NCBI RefSeq assembly: GCF_003700275.1
Contig: NZ_RBRE01000039.1
Coordinates: forward strand, 1-64,000
Direction: 5' to 3'
Length of the DNA stretch: 64,000 bases
From: Pseudomonas cichorii
Lineage (GTDB): Bacteria; Pseudomonadota; Gammaproteobacteria; Pseudomonadales; Pseudomonadaceae
Below are positions 56,330-64,000 of this stretch, piece by piece (position 1 is the stretch's first letter; each line of letters begins with the position of its first letter). Both the position numbers and the translations under genes were made by a program. Below the pieces are notes generated by a model. The model was not told the DNA's origin, searched no databases, and saw nothing but the letters and a program-made list of their open reading frames with translations.

Positions 56330-57274
56330 TCATTCGGCCCGGTGTGGACGTGGTTGTTCGAGAGCGTGCAGCAGCCAGTCGATCAAGTCACGGGTAACGT
56401 CATCGCGATTGGTCTCGTTAAGCAGTTCATGCCGCGCCTGAGGGTAGATTTCAAGCTGTAATACTTGATGACCTGCTTTTCCCAGTGCATGAGCAAGATC
56501 TTTCAGACGCTTCCCATTGCTCACCGGATCACATTCTCCACCAATAATCAGCAGGGGCAGGCCCGGATCGATCTGTTTCAGGTTGGCAGGCTTGCTGATT
56601 TTCTGCAGTCCGCCAAGCAGGTCGAACCATAACTGATTGGTGCAGCGGAAACCGCAGAGAGGATCGAAAAGGTACTTGTCGACTTCTTGTGGATCGCGGC
56701 TGAGCCAGTCGAATCGTGTGCGTGCCGGCTTGAACGCCTTGTTGAACGAGCCGAACGACAACCATTCGATCAGGGCGCTGCGACCGCGTGGCCCCTGGCG
56801 CAAACGCTCCAGGCGGGCGATCTGTCGGGCGCTGCGATAGAGCGAAACCGGCTGGAAGTTCGAGCCACTGAGAATCGCCCCTTGCAGGCTGGCGCCATGG
56901 TGCATCAGATAGGCTTGGGCAATGTAGCTGCCCATGCTGTGGCCCAGCAGGAACAGCGGCAGGTCAGGGTGTTTCTGGCCAATTGCGTGGCTCAGAGTGG
57001 CCAGATCGCCGACCACCTTGCTCCAGCCGTCTTCATCGGCGAAGTGCCCGGGTTCACCTTGCGAAGCCGTCAGCCCGTGCCCGCGCTGGTCGTGGGCATA
57101 CAGCGCGATGCCGGCAGCGTTCAGTGCAATGCCCAGCCTTTCATAGCGACCGCTGTGCTCAGCCATGCCGTGCGCCAGCATCACCACCGCCCTTGGTGTC
57201 TGGGCGGGCAGCCAGGCATTGACGTAAAGGCGATGGTGATCACTGGCGTCAAGCCAGAAGGCTTCATGGTTCAT
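56330..57274 (-). CDS. Alpha/beta hydrolase, lysophospholipase-like
   Basis: This 314-residue alpha/beta hydrolase has the oxyanion stretch VVMLAHGMAEHSGRY, the nucleophile elbow GHSMGSY with its serine, and the acid and histidine toward the C-terminus (GGECDPVSNG and YPQARHELLNE). It matches the lysophospholipase/monoacylglycerol lipase group (PldB/YtpA type). The start at 57274 follows GGGAAATTG; the longer frame is not supported. It shares its transcript with phaJ and lies divergent from fadD. Confidence 0.88.
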   Translation of the reverse strand: MNHEAFWLDASDHHRLYVNAWLPAQTPRAVVMLAHGMAEHSGRYERLGIALNAAGIALYAHDQRGHGLTASQGEPGHFADEDGWSKVVGDLATLSHAIGQKHPDLPLFLLGHSMGSYIAQAYLMHHGASLQGAILSGSNFQPVSLYRSARQIARLERLRQGPRGRSALIEWLSFGSFNKAFKPARTRFDWLSRDPQEVDKYLFDPLCGFRCTNQLWFDLLGGLQKISKPANLKQIDPGLPLLIIGGECDPVSNGKRLKDLAHALGKAGHQVLQLEIYPQARHELLNETNRDDVTRDLIDWLLHALEQPRPHRAE

Positions 57275-57685
57275 GGCAATTTCCCGCGACTGGATCAAGG
57301 CCCGACAGATGTATTTCAATCAGTGTATAGCTGATGGCCAACGGCTGGCTGCAGAGCGGCAAAAAACAGTGAGGCCTGCTGTTTCAGGACCTGGAGAAGG
57401 GCGCTTGCGGGAGTTGAAGAGTGCGTCTGGCCCAGTGTTTTCGGCCGGATATGCGATAAATAGAATTATTGCTCTAAAAATGACCCTTCGTTATTCAAGA
57501 GTCATTTATGTGACCGGTCAGGGCTTTTTTGCCTCTAGGCGGCCTCTGGCAAAGCTGCTACTCTCGGCCCGCTTTCTGCCCTGTCATGAGGCGGAAACAA
57601 GCGGGAACTGCATAATTCCAAAACACAAGAAAATCATCGCGTACAGCGATGTGAAGAATTCGCTATCGCTACGGAGCTGGCTTGC
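57275..57685. promoter_or_regulatory. Divergent promoter region lipase/fadD
   Basis: This 411-base gap has no credible gene. A long plus-strand frame crosses it but has no family or ribosome-binding site. It should hold the promoters for the hydrolase-phaJ unit and fadD. A fatty-acid responsive operator is likely by analogy with other fadD genes but no specific motif was identified. Confidence 0.45.
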
Positions 57686-59377
57686 ATGATCGAGAACTTC
57701 TGGAAGGATAAATACCCGTCGGGTATCGCTACCGACATCGATCCTGATGAGTACCCAAACGTCCAGGCGGTATTGAAGCAGTCTTGCCAGCGCTTTGCCA
57801 ATAAACCGGCTTTCAGCAATCTGGGCAAGACCCTTACCTATGGCGAGCTGTATGAGCTTTCCGGCGCTTTCGCAGCCTGGATTCAACAGCATACCGACCT
57901 GCAGCCGGGCGATCGCATCGCGGTCCAGTTGCCCAACCTGCTGCAATATCCGATCGTTGTCTTCGGTGCCATGCGCGCCGGCCTGATCGTGGTCAACACC
58001 AACCCGCTGTACACCGTGCGGGAAATGGAACACCAGTTCAACGACTCCGGCGCCAAGGCGCTGGTTTGCCTGGCGAACATGGCGCACCTGGCCGAGAAGG
58101 TGGTGCCCAAGACCCAGGTCAAGCATGTCATCGTCACCGAAGTGGCGGACCTGCTGCCGCCGCTCAAGCGCTTGCTGATCAACAGCGTCATCAAGTACGT
58201 GAAAAAGATGGTGCCGGCCTATCACCTGCCCAACGCCGTTCGTTTCAATGACGTCCTGAGCAAGGGCCGTGGCCAGCCGGTCAAGGAAGCTTCGCCGGAC
58301 AGCAACGATGTCGTGGTGCTGCAATATACCGGCGGCACAACTGGCGTGGCCAAGGGCGCGATGCTGACCCACCGCAACCTGATCGCCAACATGCTGCAAT
58401 GCAAGGCCTTGATGGGCTCCAACCTGTATGAAGGTTGCGAGATTCTCATCACGCCGCTGCCGCTGTATCACATCTACGCCTTCACCTTTCACTGCATGTC
58501 GATGCTGCTGATCGGCAACCACAACGTCCTGATCACCAACCCGCGCGATCTGCCGGCGATGGTCAAGGAAATGTCGAAGTGGAAGTTCAGCGGTTTCGTG
58601 GGCCTCAATACCCTGTTCGTTGCGCTGTGCAATAACCAGGAATTCCGCAACCTGGACTTCTCCGGCCTGAAGGTCACCCTGTCCGGTGGCATGGCCTTGC
58701 AGCAGGCGGTTGCCGAGCGCTGGAAGGAAGTTACCCATTGCTCTATCTGCGAAGGTTACGGCATGACCGAAACCAGCCCGGTAGCGACGGTCAACCCGAT
58801 CAGCAATATTCAGATGGGCACCATTGGCATTCCCGTGCCTTCGACCCTGTGCAAGGTTATTGACGACGCGGGCAACGAGTTGCCATTGGGTGAAGTGGGC
58901 GAGCTGTGCGTCAAGGGCCCTCAGGTCATGAAGGGTTACTGGCAGCGTCAGGAAGCCACCGACGAAATCCTCGATGCCGAAGGCTGGCTCAAGACTGGCG
59001 ACATCGCCATCATCCAGCCCGATGGCTACATGCGTATCGTCGACCGCAAGAAGGACATGATTCTGATCTCCGGTTTCAACGTCTATCCCAACGAGCTGGA
59101 AGACGTGCTGGTGACCTTGCCGGGTGTTCTGCAATGCGCAGCCATCGGCGTGCCGAACGAGAAGTCCGGAGAAGAGATCAAGGTTTTCGTGGTCGCCAAA
59201 CCGGGCGTCACCTTGACCAAGGAGCAGGTCATGGAGCACATGCGCGCCAACCTGACCGGCTACAAGGTGCCGCGCAGCGTGGAGTTCCGCGATGTCCTGC
59301 CTACGACCAACGTCGGCAAGATCCTGCGCCGTGAACTGCGTGACGAAGAACTGAAGAAGCTCGGCATCAAGAAGTAA
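57686..59377 (+). CDS. fadD: Long-chain fatty-acid-CoA ligase FadD
   Basis: This adenylating enzyme (563 aa) activates fatty acids for beta-oxidation. The AMP-binding signature is YTGGTTGVAKGAML; the A8 region has GWLKTGDIAIIQPDGYMRIVDR, and the catalytic lysine is in TTNVGKILRREL. It is the FadD1-like member. In P. aeruginosa and P. putida two fadD genes are, as I recall, arranged in tandem; here only one is present between the lipase and hrpA. Confidence 0.96.
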   Translation: MIENFWKDKYPSGIATDIDPDEYPNVQAVLKQSCQRFANKPAFSNLGKTLTYGELYELSGAFAAWIQQHTDLQPGDRIAVQLPNLLQYPIVVFGAMRAGLIVVNTNPLYTVREMEHQFNDSGAKALVCLANMAHLAEKVVPKTQVKHVIVTEVADLLPPLKRLLINSVIKYVKKMVPAYHLPNAVRFNDVLSKGRGQPVKEASPDSNDVVVLQYTGGTTGVAKGAMLTHRNLIANMLQCKALMGSNLYEGCEILITPLPLYHIYAFTFHCMSMLLIGNHNVLITNPRDLPAMVKEMSKWKFSGFVGLNTLFVALCNNQEFRNLDFSGLKVTLSGGMALQQAVAERWKEVTHCSICEGYGMTETSPVATVNPISNIQMGTIGIPVPSTLCKVIDDAGNELPLGEVGELCVKGPQVMKGYWQRQEATDEILDAEGWLKTGDIAIIQPDGYMRIVDRKKDMILISGFNVYPNELEDVLVTLPGVLQCAAIGVPNEKSGEEIKVFVVAKPGVTLTKEQVMEHMRANLTGYKVPRSVEFRDVLPTTNVGKILRRELRDEELKKLGIKK

Positions 59378-59389
59378 GCCTGACCTGCT

Positions 59390-59441
59390 TTTCGCGAATG
59401 AACGGGCTCCCACCCGGTGGCAGCCAATTCATTCGCGAAAA
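59390..59441. repeat. REP-type inverted repeat
   Basis: TTTCGCGAATGAACGGGCTCC and CCAATTCATTCGCGAAA flank a short GC-rich centre between fadD and hrpA. A further member of the same family. Confidence 0.8.
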
Positions 59442-59506
59442 AGCATCCCCCCGCCAAATCTGCGACAATCCGCGCCCCGCATCTTCAAAAAGACCCTGCG
59501 CGCCTG

Positions 59507-62500
59507 ATGACCGAAGAATCTCCCTCCGTCGACCAACTGCTGAAAAACCTCGATCACGCGATGATCAGCGATCGCCATCGCTTGCGTCGTCAGTTGCACG
59601 AGCTGCGCAAGAAGCCTGATGAAACGAAGCTGGCGCAGTGGGTGGAGCGGGTGCAGGCGTCTTTTGCGCAGGTGACTTCGCGGCGCGCGAGCGTGCCGGC
59701 GATTCGTTATGACGAAAACCTGCCGATTGCCGCCAAGCGTGATGAAATCAAGGCCGCGTTGCTCAAGCATCAGGTGCTGATCATTGCCGGTGAAACCGGC
59801 TCGGGCAAAACCACGCAGTTGCCCAAGATCTGCCTGGAAATCGGTCGCGGCCAGCACGGTCTGATCGGCCACACCCAGCCGCGCCGGATCGCGGCGCGCA
59901 GCGTGGCCAGCCGGGTTGCGGAAGAGCTGGCCACACCATTGGGCGCGCTGGTCGGCTATCAGGTGCGTTTCGAGGACCAGAGTGACAGCAATACCCTGAT
60001 CAAGCTGATGACCGACGGTATCCTGCTGGCCGAAACCCAGCATGACCGCTTTCTGGAGCGCTACGACACGATCATCGTCGACGAGGCCCATGAACGCAGC
60101 CTGAACATCGACTTCCTGCTCGGCTATCTGAAAACCCTGCTGCCACGGCGTCCGGACCTCAAGGTCATCATCACCTCGGCGACTATCGACCTGCAGCGTT
60201 TCTCCGCGCATTTCAACGATGCGCCTATCGTGGAAGTGTCCGGGCGAACCTTCCCGGTGGAAACCTGGTATCGGCCGCTGACCAGCGAGCAGGACGAGGA
60301 AGGCAACAGTGTCGAGGAAGACCTGACGGTCGATCAGGCCATTCTGGCGACACTGGACGAACTGGCGGCTTTCGAGCGCAGCGAGCGCAAGAGCCCCGGC
60401 GATGTGCTGGTGTTCCTGCCCGGCGAGCGGGAAATCCGTGACGCTGCGGAAGTGCTGCGCAAGGCCCAGCTCAAACACACCGAAATCCTGCCGCTGTATG
60501 CGCGCCTGTCGCCGGCCGAACAGCAGCGCATCTTCCAGTCGCATCCGGGACGGCGCGTGGTGCTGGCGACCAACGTGGCCGAAACCTCCCTGACGGTGCC
60601 CGGTATCCGTTATGTAATCGATACCGGTACTGCGCGGATCAGCCGCTACAGCTATCGGGCCAAGGTCCAGCGCCTGCCCGTCGAAGCCGTTTCCCAGGCC
60701 AGTGCCAACCAGCGTAAAGGTCGTTGTGGCCGGGTCGAGCCGGGGCTGTGTATCCGTCTGTACAGTGAAGAGGATTTCAACGGCCGTCCGGAATTTACCG
60801 ATCCGGAGATTCTGCGCACCAACCTCGCGGCAGTCATCCTGCAGATGCTGCACCTGCGTCTGGGCGAAATTACCGACTTCCCGTTCATCGAGCCACCGGA
60901 CGGCAAGGCCATCAGCGACGGCTTCAATCTGTTGCAGGAACTGTCGGCGGTCAATCGCGAAAACCAGCTCACGCCTTTGGGCCGGCAACTGGCGCGCTTG
61001 CCGGTTGATCCGCGCATGGGTCGCATGTTGCTGGAAGCGGCGAAGCAGGGCAGTTTGCAGGAAGTCCTGATCGTCGCCAGTGCCATGTCGGTGCAGGATG
61101 TGCGCGAGCGTCCGCCGGAGCGCCAGCAGGCGGCCGATCAGGCGCATGCACAATGGAAAGATGCAGACTCGGACTTTGCCGGGCTGGTCAATCTGTGGCG
61201 CGGTTTCGAGGAGCAGCGCCAGGCGTTGACGGCCAGCCCGTTGCGCAACTGGTGTCGACGCAACTTCCTCAACTACCTGCGGCTTCGTGAGTGGCGCGAC
61301 TCGCACCGTCAACTGAGCCTGATCTGCCGCGACCTGCAACTGACCGTCAATAAAGAGCCGGCCGACTACCCTAAATTCCACAAGGCGATTCTTTCCGGCC
61401 TGCTGAGCCAGATCGGCCAGAAGGCGGAAGAGGGCGATTACCTCGGCGCGCGGCAGCGGCGCTTCTGGATTCATCCGTCTTCGGGGCTGGGCAAGAAACG
61501 TCCGCAATGGCTGATGACCGCCGAACTGGTCGAGACCACCAAACTGTATGCGCGCATGGTCGCCAGGATCGACGCTGACTGGATCGAGCCGCTGGCCGGG
61601 CATCTGGTCAAGAAAAACCATTTCGAGCCGCACTGGGAGAAAAAGCGCGGGCAGGTGGTGGCTTTCGAGCAGATCACTCTGTTCGGGCTGATCGTGGTCG
61701 GTCGTCGGCCGGTGCATTACGGGCCGGTCGATCCGGTGGTTTCGCGTGAGCTGTTTATCCGCGAAGGGCTGGTGCGTGGCGATATTCAGTCGCGCGCCAA
61801 ATGCCTGAGCGCCAACACCCGGCTGCTGGAGCAACTGGACGAACTGGAAGCCAAGGCCCGGCGCCGCGATATTCTGGCCGACGAAGACACGCTCTACAGC
61901 TTCTACGAAGCGCGGATTCCGGCCGAGATTCACCAGACCGCCACCTTCGACAGCTGGTACAAGGTCAACAGTCAGAAAGACCCGCAACTGTTGATCATGC
62001 GCGAAGAGGATGTACTGGCCCGTGAAGCCAGTGAGGTCACGGCTGCGCAATATCCCGACACCTTGCGACTGGGCGAATTGAGCCTGGCGCTGACTTACCA
62101 CTTCGAGCCCAATCACCCGCGTGACGGCGTGACCCTGCGCGTGCCTGCGCCGCTGTTGCTGTCGTTGCCGGTCGAGCGTCTGGAATGGCTGGTGCCGGGT
62201 TTGCTGGAAACCAAGTGCATTGCGCTGGTGCGTAACCTGCCCAAGGCCATCCGCAAGAACTTTGTGCCGGTGCCGGACTTCGTGAAGGCAGCCTTGCAGC
62301 GCATCACCTTTGGTGAAGGTTCGTTGCCTCAGGCACTGGGGCGCGAATTGTTGCGCATGACGGGCGCCAGAGTGGCGGACGAAGCCTGGGCCGAAGCGGC
62401 GCAGCAGCTTGAAAATCACTTGAAGATGAACCTGGAAATTCTCGACGGCAGCGGCAAGTTCCTCGGTGAAGGCCGCGATCTGGCCGAACTGACGGCGCGC

Positions 62501-63418
62501 TTTGCCGAAGCCAGCCAGGCCGCGCTCGCCGTGCCGCAAAGCGCGAAGAGCCAGCAGCCGGTGGAAGCCAAGGTATTCGCTCCGGTGGCGCAGAAGACCC
62601 AGCAGAACATTGCCGGGCTATCGATGACGGTGTATCCGGCCTTGGTCGAAGAGGGCGGAACGGTCAAGGAAGGGCGCTTCTCGACCCAGGCCGAGGCCGA
62701 GTATCAGCATCGCCGTGCCTTGCAGCGTCTGCTCCTGCAGCAACTGGCCGAGCCGGCCAGGTTCCTGCGCAGCAAACTGCCGGGCCAGACCGAGCTTGCG
62801 CTGTTGTATCGCGAACTGGGGCGTATCGATGCGCTGGTCGAAGACATTCTGCTGGCCAGCCTCGACAGTTGCGTGCTGGACGGTGAAACCGAATTGCCGC
62901 GCGACGGTGCGGGGCTGCTGTCGCTGGCCGAGCGCAAGCGTAGCAACTGGACCGAGCATGCCGAGCGTCTGGCGAAGCTGACGCTGGAAATCCTCAAGCT
63001 CTGGCACGGTCTGCAAAAACGCTTCAAGGGCAAGATTGACCTGGCCCAGGCGGTGGCGCTGAACGACATCAAGTCGCAGTTGGGGCAATTGGTGTATCCG
63101 GGGTTCGTGCGCGAAACGCCTGCCGTATGGCTCAAGGAACTGCCGCGTTACCTGAAAGCCATCGAAATGCGCCTGGAAAAACTGCCGGCCCAGGTACAGA
63201 AGGACCGGGTCTGGAGCATCGAGTTGTCCGGTTTGTGGGCGCAATATCAGGCCCGGGCCTCCAAGCATGCCCAGGAAGGCAAGCGCGATCCGGAGCTGAC
63301 GGTTTACCGCTGGTGGCTGGAAGAATACCGAGTGTCGCTGTTCGCGCAGCAACTGGGCACCAAAATCCCGGTATCGGACAAACGTTTGAACAAACAATGG
63401 ACCCAGGTGGAAGCCTAG
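59507..63418 (+). CDS. hrpA: ATP-dependent RNA helicase HrpA
   Basis: This DEAH-box RNA helicase (1303 aa) matches E. coli HrpA in length. It carries GETGSGKTTQLP (Walker A), DEAHERS, SATIDLQRFS, and motif VI QRKGRCGRVEPG, then the helicase-associated, OB-fold and HrpA-specific C-terminal domains. The ATG at 59507 gives the expected N-terminus; an in-frame start at 59417 would include REP sequence. HrpA is linked to rescue of stalled ribosomes. Confidence 0.95.
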   Translation: MTEESPSVDQLLKNLDHAMISDRHRLRRQLHELRKKPDETKLAQWVERVQASFAQVTSRRASVPAIRYDENLPIAAKRDEIKAALLKHQVLIIAGETGSGKTTQLPKICLEIGRGQHGLIGHTQPRRIAARSVASRVAEELATPLGALVGYQVRFEDQSDSNTLIKLMTDGILLAETQHDRFLERYDTIIVDEAHERSLNIDFLLGYLKTLLPRRPDLKVIITSATIDLQRFSAHFNDAPIVEVSGRTFPVETWYRPLTSEQDEEGNSVEEDLTVDQAILATLDELAAFERSERKSPGDVLVFLPGEREIRDAAEVLRKAQLKHTEILPLYARLSPAEQQRIFQSHPGRRVVLATNVAETSLTVPGIRYVIDTGTARISRYSYRAKVQRLPVEAVSQASANQRKGRCGRVEPGLCIRLYSEEDFNGRPEFTDPEILRTNLAAVILQMLHLRLGEITDFPFIEPPDGKAISDGFNLLQELSAVNRENQLTPLGRQLARLPVDPRMGRMLLEAAKQGSLQEVLIVASAMSVQDVRERPPERQQAADQAHAQWKDADSDFAGLVNLWRGFEEQRQALTASPLRNWCRRNFLNYLRLREWRDSHRQLSLICRDLQLTVNKEPADYPKFHKAILSGLLSQIGQKAEEGDYLGARQRRFWIHPSSGLGKKRPQWLMTAELVETTKLYARMVARIDADWIEPLAGHLVKKNHFEPHWEKKRGQVVAFEQITLFGLIVVGRRPVHYGPVDPVVSRELFIREGLVRGDIQSRAKCLSANTRLLEQLDELEAKARRRDILADEDTLYSFYEARIPAEIHQTATFDSWYKVNSQKDPQLLIMREEDVLAREASEVTAAQYPDTLRLGELSLALTYHFEPNHPRDGVTLRVPAPLLLSLPVERLEWLVPGLLETKCIALVRNLPKAIRKNFVPVPDFVKAALQRITFGEGSLPQALGRELLRMTGARVADEAWAEAAQQLENHLKMNLEILDGSGKFLGEGRDLAELTARFAEASQAALAVPQSAKSQQPVEAKVFAPVAQKTQQNIAGLSMTVYPALVEEGGTVKEGRFSTQAEAEYQHRRALQRLLLQQLAEPARFLRSKLPGQTELALLYRELGRIDALVEDILLASLDSCVLDGETELPRDGAGLLSLAERKRSNWTEHAERLAKLTLEILKLWHGLQKRFKGKIDLAQAVALNDIKSQLGQLVYPGFVRETPAVWLKELPRYLKAIEMRLEKLPAQVQKDRVWSIELSGLWAQYQARASKHAQEGKRDPELTVYRWWLEEYRVSLFAQQLGTKIPVSDKRLNKQWTQVEA

Positions 63419-63449
63419 GCTGAGGTTCTCCCCGGTAGGAGTGAATGAA

Positions 63450-63530
63450 TTGGCTCTGTCTGCATGAAGTGTTGCAAGTCAGTAAGAGGGCTGTGGGAGG
63501 CAGCGCTGTACCAGAGACACCACAACACTA
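63450..63530. repeat. Dispersed ~80-bp repeat, copy B
   Basis: This segment matches 20986-21064 with shared blocks TCTGTCTGCAT, GCAAGTC, GTGGGAG and CTGTACCAGAGACACCACA. It lies 31 bases after the hrpA stop and is preceded by a REP-like half (GGAGTGAATGAATTGG). Both copies are close to REP sequence and just after a gene. Confidence 0.85.
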
Positions 63531-63741
63531 TGGAATGGCGTTCCCGGTCGCCTGACTAGCGCCAAACCCCCGCCGTTATGGCACACTTCGCGCCTTGCCT
63601 TGAAGTGTGCCGCGGGGTTTCGTCTTGCCTTTGCAGCCCATTTTTACGTACGTATTGGTACGCTGGTTCCAATAGTTGTTGGCCGCCACTTACCGTACTC
63701 GACAGCTCACTACCAGCAACATTCATAAGAGAGGAACGACC

Positions 63742-64000
63742 GTGCATAACGTCGTCATCAGCGGCACAGGCCTGTACACCCCGGCCAACAGCATCTCAAA
63801 CGAAGAGCTGGTGCAGTCTTTCAATACCTATGTCGGTCAATTCAACAGCGACAACGCTGCCGCCATCGAACGCGGTGAAGTCGAGGCGCTGAGTGAATCC
63901 AGTGTGGCGTTCATCGAAAAGGCCTCGGGTATCAAGAGCCGCTTTGTGATGGACAAGCAAGGCATCCTCGATCCGCAGCGCATGAAGCCCAATCTGCCGG
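63742..64000 (+). CDS. Beta-ketoacyl-ACP synthase III-like protein (partial)
   Basis: The window ends inside this gene. The first 86 codons, starting with GTG after GAGGAACGACC, encode VVISGTGLYTPANSISNEEL and FIEKASGIKSRFVMD, the opening of a FabH-like synthase. In P. aeruginosa a protein of this type uses octanoyl-CoA from beta-oxidation to prime fatty-acid synthesis. Its location next to hrpA and fadD fits that role. The active-site cysteine lies beyond the window. Confidence 0.85.
   Translation, partial: MHNVVISGTGLYTPANSISNEELVQSFNTYVGQFNSDNAAAIERGEVEALSESSVAFIEKASGIKSRFVMDKQGILDPQRMKPNLP

Noticed and set aside
57273..57689. A 138-codon frame upstream of fadD
   Set aside because: It overlaps the start of fadD and the antisense hydrolase N-terminus; no ribosome-binding site or domain.
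59429..62539. A 1036-codon frame opposite hrpA
   Set aside because: Antisense of hrpA; the length is explained by high GC content and lack of stop codons in that frame.

Overview
The window looks like chromosome of a Pseudomonas, most likely the P. syringae/P. fluorescens lineage. The evidence is core gene content in familiar Pseudomonas order (rnf-nth, metG-mrp-dcd, aot operon, quiP-gst-ychJ, dinG-pdxH, braCDEFG, rapA, phaJ-fadD-hrpA), high-GC coding sequence, and many copies of a REP-type palindrome built on GAATTCATTCGCGAA. No rRNA, tRNA, CRISPR array or complete insertion sequence was recognised. Database comparison was not possible, so synteny statements come from memory.

Layout. 1-1.9 kb: an AT-richer, mostly non-coding stretch with a 38-codon ORF and an orphan NarL/FixJ response regulator. 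2.0-6.6 kb (minus strand): a remodelled Rnf operon (rnfA, an RnfB-RnfD fusion, rnfG, rnfE) coupled to nth; rnfC is absent. 6.8-11.6 kb: metG, mrp, a cold-shock gene, dcd and a proline-rich small ORF. 11.7-15.9 kb: the arginine/ornithine ABC transporter aotJQMOP. 16.2-22.1 kb: a lipoprotein acylase of the QuiP type, a GST, two SEC-C zinc proteins, a LEA-type lipoprotein and conserved hypotheticals. 22.1-28.9 kb: an accessory operon. 29.0-41.7 kb: DUF1145, collagen-like, CopD-like, dinG, EstB-like esterase, OmpA-like lipoprotein, pdxH, SlyB-like lipoprotein, nhaA, a PLP enzyme, a flavoprotein and a lipoprotein. 41.8-46.9 kb: branched-chain amino-acid transporter braCDEFG. 47.2-64 kb: DUF2288, an MHYT-GGDEF-EAL protein, an MFS transporter, rapA, small ORFs including a ccoM-like one, phaJ, a lysophospholipase-like hydrolase, fadD, hrpA and the start of a FabH-like synthase.

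The most exciting region is 22826-28893: six tightly packed same-strand genes for a heme-oxygenase-like diiron protein, a ferredoxin-reductase fusion, two different ATP-grasp ligases, an arginine-deiminase-like enzyme and an EamA exporter. They follow a 749-bp AT-rich leader and are dropped between core genes. The set reads as a compact non-NRPS pathway that oxidises an amino acid, modifies a guanidine group, joins building blocks by amide bonds and exports the product. I cannot match it to a characterised pathway.

Second is the Rnf locus. RnfB is fused to RnfD, the NADH-handling RnfC is missing, and RnfA and RnfE lack three of the four cysteines that normally hold the intramembrane [2Fe-2S] cluster. 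The flavin and ferredoxin sites are kept. Smaller items are a MITE-like element at 49980-50135, an ~80-bp dispersed repeat present twice 42 kb apart, and a 19-bp perfect hairpin between braC and braD.
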